Shown piece after piece: positions 53,541 through 64,000 of a stretch of 64,000 nucleotides of DNA. This stretch comes from Ariolimax columbianus (Eukaryota > Mollusca > Gastropoda > Stylommatophora > Arionidae): assembly GCA_036924085.1 (NCBI GenBank), contig JAVGWX010000007.1:38376643-38440642 (forward strand). Direction: 5' to 3'. The notes under the pieces were generated by a model, which worked only from the letters and a program-made list of their open reading frames with translations, did no database searches and was not told where the DNA came from. Each line of letters begins with the position of its first letter. The first letter of the stretch is position 1. Made by a program: the position numbers and the translations under genes.

Positions 53541-53714
53541 TACAGACTTCATGTAAGGGGAACAGATGTAGTGGCAGTGCTGATAGTGGACGAAGGGACG
53601 AGGAATCATCAATATTTTGTGCTCTTTAACATAAATTAAGGTTTATCCTGTTATGACTGGCTCTTTAAATGTACTGGAGAGACTCAATTCGACAAAGGGA
53701 AGGCAAGTAGAAAC
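53541..53714. other. unassigned spacer
   Basis: No recognised feature. Confidence 0.4.
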
Positions 53715-53822
53715 ATGTAGTCCGGAGAATGGAATGCGTCGTGTCGCTAGTTTACAGCTTGACTGCGATATTTGCACCATTCAGTCCGGGACATCCGTCT
53801 TCGGCAGCGATTAATGACTTCA
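53715..53822 (-). mobile_element. SINE family A, copy 13 (core segment, cttcggcagcg subtype)
   Basis: gtccggagaatggaatgcgt, gtttacagcttgactgcgat, catccgtcttcggcagcgat, taatgacttcattta. Same subtype and same truncation points as copy 11. Confidence 0.8.
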
Positions 53823-54255
53823 TTTACCAAGCCTGTGTTTGTTTTTTTAGATAGGATAGGACTAATTCTATTCCTCGTTGCAATGTCGGTTACCAATTTA
53901 CAGCTGGATAGACTAAAAAGTGTCAAGATTTGGAATTGAATATGGCATATTCTCCGTTAGAAGCAATAGCTCTAACATAGCTGCATTTGTCAGGTGGCTG
54001 GAAGTAATAACAGACACGGTTTTACGAAAGAGAACCAGACCAGATACGAAAACAGTTGTTTATTAAAGAAAGAATGACGTGGCTAGAACATACGACTAGT
54101 AGCTAGAGTAGTACTATAAGCATGCATGGCATTGGCTGAAACTCTGACCTTAATTACAAGGATAAGAGTGCCTGGTGAAACGACCACAATGTAAAATCGG
54201 TAGAGAGGAAACGTAGCATGGGTCTCATAGCGGGGTTGGAAGACGAAGAATGAAC
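53823..54255. other. unassigned flank of the 30-bp array
   Basis: No recognised feature. Confidence 0.4.
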
Positions 54256-54339
54256 CCGCCAGGATTGAGAAAACTCAAAGAACATCCGCCAGGATTTAAC
54301 AAACTCAGAGAACACCTGTAACGATTGAACAAACTCAGA

Positions 54340-54830
54340 GAACACCTGTAACGATTGAACAAACAGAAAACGCCTGTAATGACTGAATAAACTCAGAGAA
54401 CCCATACCAGGATTGAACCAACTCAGAGAACACATGTCAGGATTGAACAAACTCAGAGAACACCCATAATGACTGAACAAACTCAGAGAACACCAGCCAG
54501 GATTGAACAAACTCAGAGAACACCCATAATGACTGAACAAACTCGGAGAACACCAGCCAAGATTGAACAAACTCAGAGAACACCAGTCAGGATTGAACAA
54601 ACTCATAGAACAACAGCCAGAATTGAACAAACTCGGATAACACCAGCCAGGATTGAACAAACTCAGAGAACACCCATAATGACTGAACAAACTCAGAGAA
54701 CACCCATTATGACTGAACAAACTCAGAGAAAACCAGTCAGGATTGAACAAACTCATTGAACACCAGCCAGAATTGAGCAAACTCATAAAACACCATCCAT
54801 GATTGAACAAACTCAGAGAACACCAGCCAG
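54340..54830 (+). repeat. diverged left-edge block, duplicated at 56228-56718
   Basis: A block with the odd units acagaaaacgcctgtaatga, ctgaataaactcagagaacc and several cccataatgactgaacaaac units recurs 1888 bp downstream almost unchanged. 1888 is not a multiple of 30 (62.9 units), so the second copy shifts the array phase. Confidence 0.9.
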
Positions 54831-57260
54831 GATTGAACAAACTCAGAGAACACCAGCAAGGATTGAACAAACTCAGATAACACCAGCCAGGATTGAACAA
54901 ACTCAGAGAACACCAGCCAGGATTGAACAAACTCAGAGAACACCAGCCAGGATTGAACAAACTAATAGAACACCAGCCAGGATTGAACAAATTCATAGAA
55001 CACCAGCCAGGATTGAACAAACTCATAGAACACCAGCCAGGATTGAACAAACTCAGAGAACACCAGCCAGGATTGAACAAACTCATTGAACACCAGCCAG
55101 GATTGAAAAAACTCATAAAACACCAGCCAGGATTGAACAAACTCATTGAACACCAGCCAGGATTGAACAAACTCAGAGAACACCAACCAGGATTGAACAA
55201 ACTCATAAAACACCAGCCAGAATTGAACAAACTCAGATAACACCAGCCAGGATTGAACAAACTCAGATAACACCAGCCAGGATTGAACAAACTCAGATAA
55301 CACCAGCCAGGATTGAACAGACTCAGATAACACCAGCCATGATTGAACAAACTCAGAGAACACCAGCCAGGATTGAACAAACTCAGATAACACCATCCAG
55401 GATTGAACAAACTCAGATAACACTAGCCAGGATTGAACAAACTCAGAGAACACCAGCCAGGATTGAACAAACTCTGAGAACACCAGCCGGGATTGAACAA
55501 ACTCAGATAACACCAGCCAGGATTGAACAAACTCATAGAACACCAGCCAGGATTGAACAAACTCATAGAACACCAGCCAGGATTGAACAAACTCATAAAA
55601 CACCAGCCAGAATTGAACAAACTCAGATAACACCAGCCAGGATTGAACAAACTCAGAGAACACCAGCCAGGATTGAACAAACTCAGAGAACACCAGCCAG
55701 GATTTAACAAACTCAGATAACACCAGCCAGGATTGAACAAACTCAGAGAACACCAGCAAGGATTGAACAAACTCAGATAACACCAGCCAGGATTGAACAA
55801 ACTCAGATAACACCAGCCAGCATTGAACAAACTCAGATAACACCAGCCAGGATTGAACAAACTCATAAAACACCAGCCAGAATTGAACAAACTCAGATAA
55901 CACCAGCCAGGATTGAACAAACTCAGAGAACACCAGCCAGGATTGAACAAACTCAGAGAACACCAGCCAGGATTGAACAAACTCAGATAACACCAGCCAG
56001 GATTGAACAAACTCATAAAACACCAGCCAGGATTGAACAAACTCAGAGAACACCAACCAGGATTGAACAAACTCAGATAACACCAGCCAGGATTGAACAA
56101 ACTCAGAGAACACCAGCCAGGATTGAACAAACTCAGAGAACACCAGCCAGGATTGAACAAACTAATAGAACACCAGCCAGGATTGAACAAACTCATAGAA
56201 CACCAGCCAGGATTGAACAAACTCATAGAACACCTGTAACGATTGAACAAACAGAAAACGCCTGTAATGACTGAATAAACTCAGAGAACCCATACCAGGA
56301 TTGAACCAACTCAGAGAACACATGTCAGGATTGAACAAACTCAGAGAACACCCACAATGACTGAACAAACTCAGAGAACACCAGCCAGGATTGAACAAAC
56401 TCAGAGAACACCCATAATGACTGAACAAACTCGGAGAACACCAGCCAAGATTGAACAAACTCAGAGAACACCAGTCAGGATTGAACAAACTCATAGAACA
56501 ACAGCCAGAATTGAACAAACTCGGATAACACCAGCCAGGATTGAACAAACTCAGAGAACACCCATAATGACTGAACAAACTCAGAGAACACCCATTATGA
56601 CTGAACAAACTCAGAGAAAACCAGTCAGGATTGAACAAACTCATTGAACACCAGCCAGAATTGAGCAAACTCATAAAACACCATCAATGATTGAACAAAC
56701 TCAGAGAACACCAGCCAGGATTGAACAAACTCAGAGAACACCAGCCAGGATTGAACAAACTCAGATAACACCAGCCAGGATTGAACAAACTCAGATAACA
56801 CCAGCCAGGATTGAACAAACTCAGAGAACACCAGCCAGGATTGAACAAACTCAGAGAACACCAGCCAGGATTGAACAAACTAATAGAACACCAGCCAGGA
56901 TTGAACAAATTCATAGAACACCAGCCAGGATTGAACAAACTCAGAGAAGACCAGCCAGGATTGAACAAACTCATTGAACACCAGCCAGGATTGAACAAAC
57001 TAATAGAACACCAGCCAGGATTGAACAAATTCATAGAACACCAGCCAGGATTGAACAAACTCATAGAACACCAGCCAGGATTGAAAAAACTTAGAGAAGA
57101 CCAGCCAGGATTGAACAAACTCATTGAACACCAGCCAGGATTGAACAAACTCATAAAACACCAGCCAGGATTGAACAAACTCATAAAACACCAGCCAGGA
57201 TTGAACAAACTCAGAGAACACCAACCAGGATTGAACAAACTCAGATAACACCAGCCAGGA

Positions 57261-59138
57261 TTGAACAAACTCAGAGAACACCAGCCAGGATTGAACAAAC
57301 TCAGAGAACACCAGCCAGGATTGAACAAACTAATAGAACACCAGCCAGGATTGAACAAACTCATAGAACACCAGCCAGGATTGAACAAACTCATAGAACA
57401 CCAGCCAGGATTGAACAAACTCAGAGAACACCAGCCAGGATTGAACAAACTCATTGAACACCAGCCAGGATTGAAAAAACTCATAAAACACCAGCCAGGA
57501 TTGAACAAACTCATTGAACACCAGCCAGGATTGAACAAACTCAGAGAACACCAACCAGGATTAAACAAACTCAGATAACACCAGCCAGGATTGAACAAAC
57601 TCAAATAACACCAGCCAGGATTGAACAAACTCAGATAACACCAGCCAGGATTGAACAAACTCAGAGAATTCCAGCCAGGATTGAACAAACTCAGAGAACA
57701 CCAGCCAGGATTGAACAAACTCATTGAACACCAGCCAGGATTGAACAAACTAATAGAACACCAGCCAGGATTGAACAAATTCATAGAACACCAGCCAGGA
57801 TTGAACAAACTCATAGAACACCAGCCAGGATTGAAAAAACTTAGAGAAGACCAGCCAGGATTGAACAAACTCATTGAACACCAGCCAGGATTGAACAAAC
57901 TCATAAAACACCAGCCAGGATTGAACAAACTCATAAAACACCAGCCAGGATTGAACAAACTCAGAGAACACCAACCAGGATTGAACAAACTCAGATAACA
58001 CCAGCCAGGATTGAACAAACTCAGAGAACACCAGCCAGGATTGAACAAACTCAGAGAACACCAGCCAGGATTGAACAAACTAATAGAACACCAGCCAGGA
58101 TTGAACAAACTCATAGAACACCAGCCAGGATTGAACAAACTCATAGAACACCAGCCAGGATTGAACAAACTCAGAGAACACCAGCCAGGATTGAACAAAC
58201 TCATTGAACACCAGCCAGGATTGAAAAAACTCATAAAACACCAGCCAGGATTGAACAAACTCATTGAACACCAGCCAGGATTGAACAAACTCAGAGAACA
58301 CCAACCAGGATTAAACAAACTCAGATAACACCAGCCAGGATTGAACAAACTCAAATAACACCAGCCAGGATTGAACAAACTCAGATAACACCAGCCAGGA
58401 TTGAACAAACTCAGAGAATTCCAGCCAGGATTGAACAAACTCAGAGAACACCAGCCAGGATTGAACAAACTAATAGAACACCAGCCAGGATTGAACAAAC
58501 TCAGAGAACACCAGCCAGGATTGAACAAACTCAGAGAACACCAGCCAGGATTGAACAAACTCAGATAACACCAGCCAGGATTGAACAAACTCAGAGAACA
58601 CCAGCCAGGATTGAACAAACTCATTGAACACCAGCCAGGATTGAACAAACTCAGATAACACCAGCCAGGATTGAACAAACTCATAAAACACCAGCCAGGA
58701 TTGAACAAACTCAGAGAACACCAACCAGGATTGAACAAACTCAGAGAATTCCAGCCAGGATTGAACAAACTCAGAGAACACCAGCCAGGATTGAACAAAC
58801 TCAGATAACACCAGCCAGGATTGAACAAACTCAGAGAATTCCAGCCAGGATTGAACAAACTCAGAGAACACCAGCCAGGATTGAACAAACTAATAGAACA
58901 CCAGCCAGGATTGAACAAACTCATAGAACACCAGCCAAGATTGAACAAACTCGTAGAACACCAGCCAGGATTGAACAAACTCAGAGAACACCAGCCAGGA
59001 TTGAACAAACTCATTGAACACCAGCCGGGATTGAAAAAACTCATAAAACACCAGCCAGGATTGAACAAACTCATTGAACACCAGCCAGGATTGAACAAAC
59101 TCAGAGAACACCAACCAGGATTGAACAAACTCAGATAA
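57261..59138 (+). repeat. 25-unit and 81-unit higher-order blocks
   Basis: 57261-57578 recurs at 58011 (offset 750 bp, 25 units) and again at 60441 (a further 2430 bp, 81 units). 58821-59138 recurs at 61251 with the same 2430 offset. 59267-60157 recurs at 61697 (2430) in its first part and at 62987-63877 (3720 = 2430 + 1290) throughout. Matching order of rare variants (gaattccag, gtagaac, gaatccc) shows that these are block duplications. Confidence 0.9.
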
Positions 59139-62100
59139 CACCAGCCAGGATTGAACAAACTCAAATAACACCAGCCAGGATTGAACAAACTCAGATAACA
59201 CCAGCCAGGATTGAACAAACTCAGATAACACCAGCCAGGATTGAACAAACTCAGATAACACCAGCCATGATTGAACAAACTCAGAGAACACCAGCCAGGA
59301 TTGAACAAACTCAGATAACACCAGCCAGGATTGAACAAACTCAGATAACACTAGCCAGGATTGAACAAACTCAGAGAACACCAGCAAGGATTGAACAAAC
59401 TCAGATAACACCAGCCAGGATTAAACAAACTCAGATAACACCAGCCAGCATTGAACAAACTCAGATAACACCAGCCAGGATTGAACAAACTCATAAAACA
59501 CCAGCCAGTATTGAACAAACCCAGATAACACCAGCCAGGATTGAACAAACTCAGAGAACACCAGCCAGGATTGAACAAACTCAGAGAACACCAGCCAGGA
59601 TTGAACAAACTCAGATAACACTAGCCAGGATTGAACAAACTCAGAGAACACCAGCCAGGATTGAACAAACTCATAGAACACCAGCCAGGATTGAACAAAC
59701 TCAGAGAACACCAGCCAGGATTGAACAAACTCAGATAACACCAGCCAGGATTGAACAAACTCAGATAACACCAGCCATGATTGAACAAACTCAGAGAACA
59801 CCAGCCAGGATTGAACAAACTCATAGAACACCAGCCAGGATTGAACAAACTCATAGAATCCCAGCCAGGATTGAACAAACTCATAAAACACCAGCCAGAA
59901 TTGAACAAACTCAGATAACAGCAGCCAGGATTGAACAAACTCATAAAACACCAGCCAGAATTGAACAAACTCAGAGAACAGCAGCCAGGATTGAACAAAC
60001 TCATAGAACACCAGCCAGGATTGAACAAACTCATAGAACACCAGCCAGGATTGAACAAACTCAGAGAACACCAGCCAGGATTGAACAAACTCAGAGAACA
60101 CCAGCCAGGATTGAAAAAACTCATAGAACACCAGCCAGGATTGAACAAACTCATTGAACACCAGCCAGGATTGAACAAACTAATAGAACACCAGCCAGGA
60201 TTGAACAAATTCATAGAACACCAGCCAGGATTGAACAAACTCATAGAACACCAGCCAGGATTGAACAAACTTAGAGAAGACCAGCCAGGATTGAACAAAC
60301 TCATTGAACACCAGCCAGGATTGAACAAACTCATAAAACACCAGCCAGGATTGAACAAACTCATAAAACACCAGCCAGGATTGAACAAACTCAGAGAACA
60401 CCAACCAGGATTGAACAAACTCAGATAACACCAGCCAGGATTGAACAAACTCAGAGAACACCAGCCAGGATTGAACAAACTCAGAGAACACCAGCCAGGA
60501 TTGAACAAACTAATAGAACACCAGCCAGGATTGAACAAACTCATAGAACACCAGCCAGGATTGAACAAACTCATAGAACACCAGCCAGGATTGAACAAAC
60601 TCAGAGAACACCAGCCAGGATTGAACAAACTCATTGAACACCAGCCAGGATTGAAAAAACTCATAAAACACCAGCCAGGATTGAACAAACTCATTGAACA
60701 CCAGCCAGGATTGAACAAACTCAGAGAACACCAACCAGGATTAAACAAACTCAGATAACACCAGCCAGGATTGAACAAACTCAAATAACACCAGCCAGGA
60801 TTGAACAAACTCAGATAACACCAGCCAGGATTGAACAAACTCAGAGAATTCCAGCCAGGATTGAACAAACTCAGAGAACACCAGCCAGGATTGAACAAAC
60901 TAATAGAACACCAGCCAGGATTGAACAAACTCAGAGAACACCAGCCAGGATTGAACAAACTCAGAGAACACCAGCCAGGATTGAACAAACTCAGATAACA
61001 CCAGCCAGGATTGAACAAACTCAGAGAACAGCAGCCAGGATTGAACAAACTCATTGAACACCAGCCAGGATTGAACAAACTCAGATAACACCAGCCAGGA
61101 TTGAACAAACTCATAAAACACCAGCCAGGATTGAACAAACTCAGAGAACACCAACCAGGATTGAACAAACTCAGAGAATTCCAGCCAGGATTGAACAAAC
61201 TCAGAGAACACCAGCCAGGATTGAACAAACTCAGATAACACCAGCCAGGATTGAACAAACTCAGAGAATTCCAGCCAGGATTGAACAAACTCAGAGAACA
61301 CCAGCCAGGATTGAACAAACTAATAGAACACCAGCCAGGATTGAACAAACTCATAGAACACCAGCCAAGATTGAACAAACTCGTAGAACACCAGCCAGGA
61401 TTGAACAAACTCAGAGAACACCAGCCAGGATTGAACAAACTCATTGAACACCAGCCAGGATTGAAAAAACTCATAAAACACCAGCCAGGATTGAACAAAC
61501 TCATTGAACACCAGCCAGGATTGAACAAACTCAGAGAACACCAACCAGGATTGAACAAACTCAGATAACACCAGCCAGGATTGAACAAACTCAAATAACA
61601 CCAGCCAGGATTGAACAAACTCAGATAACACCAGCCAGGATTGAACAAACTCAGATAACACCAGCCAGGATTGAACAAACTCAGATAACACCAGCCATGA
61701 TTGAACAAACTCAGAGAACACCAGCCAGGATTGAACAAACTCAGATAACACCAGCCAGGATTGAACAAACTCAGATAACACTAGCCAGGATTGAACAAAC
61801 TCAGAGAACACCAGCCAGGATTGAACAAACTCAGATAACACCAGCCAGGATTAAACAAACTCAGATAACACCAGCCAGCATTGAACAAACTCAGATAACA
61901 CCAGCCAGGATTGAACAAACTCATAAAACACCAGCCAGTATTGAACAAACCCAGATAACACCAGCCAGGATTGAACAAACTCAGAGAACACCAGCCAGGA
62001 TTGAACAAACTCAGAGAACACCAGCCAGGATTGAACAAACTCAGATAACACTAGCCAGGATTGAACAAACTCAGAGAACACCAGCCAGGATTGAACAAAC

Positions 62101-64000
62101 TCATAGAACACCAGCCAGGATTGAACAAACTCAGAGAACACCAGCCAGGATTGAACAAACTCAGATAACACCAGCCAGGATTGAACAAACTCAGATAACA
62201 CCAGCCATGATTGAACAAACTCAGAGAACACCAGCCAGGATTGAACAAACTCATAGAACACCAGCCAGGATTGAACAAACTCATAGAATCCCAGCCAGGA
62301 TTGAACAAACTCATAAAACACCAGCCAGAATTGAACAAACTCAGATAACAGCAGCCAGGATTGAACAAACTCATAAAACACCAGCCAGAATTGAACAAAC
62401 TCAGAGAACAGCAGCCAGGATTGAACAAACTCATAGAACACCAGCCAGGATTGAACAAACTCATAGAACACCAACCAAGATTGAACAAACTCAGATAACA
62501 CCAGCCAGGATTGAACAAACTCAAATAACACCAGCCAGGATTGAACAAACTCAGAGAACACCAGCCAGGATTGAACAAACTCAGATAACACCAGCCAGGA
62601 TTGAACAAACTCAGATAACACTAGCCAGGATTGAACAAACTCAGAGAACACCAGCCAGGATTGAACAAACTCTGAGAACACCAGCTGGGATTGAACAAAC
62701 TCAGAGAACACCAGCCAGGATTGAACAAACTCATTGAACACCAGCCGGGATTGAAAAAACTCATAAAACACCAGCCAGGATTGAACAAACTCATTGAACA
62801 CCAGCCAGGATTGAACAAACTCAGAGAACACCAACCAGGATTGAACAAACTCAGATAACACCAGCCAGGATTGAACAAACTCAAATAACACCAGCCAGGA
62901 TTGAACAAACTCAGATAACACCAGCCAGGATTGAACAAACTCAGATAACACCAGCCAGGATTGAACAAACTCAGATAACACCAGCCATGATTGAACAAAC
63001 TCAGAGAACACCAGCCAGGATTGAACAAACTCAGATAACACCAGCCAGGATTGAACAAACTCAGATAACACTAGCCAGGATTGAACAAACTCAGAGAACA
63101 CCAGCAAGGATTGAACAAACTCAGATAACACCAGCCAGGATTAAACAAACTCAGATAACACCAGCCAGCATTGAACAAACTCAGATAACACCAGCCAGGA
63201 TTGAACAAACTCATAAAACACCAGCCAGTATTGAACAAACCCAGATAACACCAGCCAGGATTGAACAAACTCAGAGAACACCAGCCAGGATTGAACAAAC
63301 TCAGAGAACACCAGCCAGGATTGAACAAACTCAGATAACACTAGCCAGGATTGAACAAACTCAGAGAACACCAGCCAGGATTGAACAAACTCATAGAACA
63401 CCAGCCAGGATTGAACAAACTCAGAGAACACCAGCCAGGATTGAACAAACTCAGATAACACCAGCCAGGATTGAACAAACTCAGATAACACCAGCCATGA
63501 TTGAACAAACTCAGAGAACACCAGCCAGGATTGAACAAACTCATAGAACACCAGCCAGGATTGAACAAACTCATAGAATCCCAGCCAGGATTGAACAAAC
63601 TCATAAAACACCAGCCAGAATTGAACAAACTCAGATAACAGCAGCCAGGATTGAACAAACTCATAAAACACCAGCCAGAATTGAACAAACTCAGAGAACA
63701 GCAGCCAGGATTGAACAAACTCATAGAACACCAGCCAGGATTGAACAAACTCATAGAACACCAGCCAGGATTGAACAAACTCAGAGAACACCAGCCAGGA
63801 TTGAACAAACTCAGAGAACACCAGCCAGGATTGAAAAAACTCATAGAACACCAGCCAGGATTGAACAAACTCATTGAACACCAGCCAGGATTGAACAAAC
63901 TAATAGAACACCAGCCAGGATTGAACAAATTCATAGAACACCAGCCAGGATTGAACAAACTCATAGAACACCAGCCAGGATTGAACAAACTTAGAGAAGA

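Larger units (their letters stand above)
54256..64000 (+). repeat. 30-bp minisatellite, about 325 units, continuing past the window
   Basis: Consensus unit caccagccaggattgaacaa, actcagagaa. Variation concentrates in the last positions (cagaga, cagata, cataga, cataaa, cattga, caaata, taataga). The left edge (54256-54800) has the most diverged units. Because 30 is a multiple of three, one minus-strand frame (repeat CSLSLFNPGW) stays open for up to 884 codons (56684-59338), and a plus frame (EQTQRTPARI) for up to 346. TAG and TGA variants (tagccagg, cattga) stop these frames. Large blocks are duplicated with offsets of 1888, 750, 2430 and 1290 bp. Confidence 0.97.

Noticed and set aside
54256..64000. 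CRISPR-like array
   Set aside because: Repeats are 30 bp but contiguous, with no unique spacers, and the context is eukaryotic. It is a minisatellite.

Overview
This is a gene-poor, repeat-dense stretch of a eukaryotic nuclear genome. I found no convincing host gene, rRNA gene or intact tRNA gene. The mix suggests an invertebrate, and a lophotrochozoan (perhaps a gastropod mollusc) is my best guess. That guess rests on tRNA-headed SINEs, several LINE types, mariner relics and very abundant minisatellites, and the species cannot be fixed from the sequence. Nearly every long open frame is a by-product of a tandem repeat whose unit contains no stop codon.

Layout. 0-12.5 kb: an RNase H-bearing LINE relic whose zinc knuckle has become a 32-bp minisatellite, several dispersed repeat families, and a mariner split by a LINE and then a SINE, each with its own target-site duplication. 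12.5-20 kb: low-complexity DNA including a 1.2-kb polypurine tract, 54-bp and 202-bp tandem repeats, and LINE pieces. 20-25 kb: a mariner with TA ends carrying a 1.7-kb nested insertion, then SINE copies and a 37-bp repeat expanded from the end of a dispersed element. 26-35 kb: a second RNase H LINE copy in which a different segment (39 bp) was amplified, a CR1-like LINE, an alternating 47/48-bp satellite, an inverted LINE copy and a mariner derivative. 35-46 kb: 38-bp, AGT-trinucleotide, 27-30-bp, 37-bp and 38-bp arrays around LINE reverse transcriptase fragments. 46-54 kb: fold-back mariner derivatives and more LINE and SINE copies. 54.26 kb to the window end: one 30-bp minisatellite of about 325 units that continues past the edge.

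Two dispersed SINE-like families dominate. Family A (about 13 copies, seven with visible target-site duplications, mostly GAA-tailed) and family B (seven copies, AAC-tailed) both carry, close to the 3' tail, a hairpin resembling the metazoan histone-mRNA stem-loop (6-bp stem, TTTC loop). Family A also shares a central core with tRNA-headed SINEs in the window. RNase H LINEs here end in the same GAA or AAC tails, so they are plausible partners for mobilisation.

The most interesting theme is the birth of minisatellites inside transposable elements. At least five element copies show tandem amplification of a short internal segment, each copy using a different segment, while sister copies in the same window keep the single-copy state.
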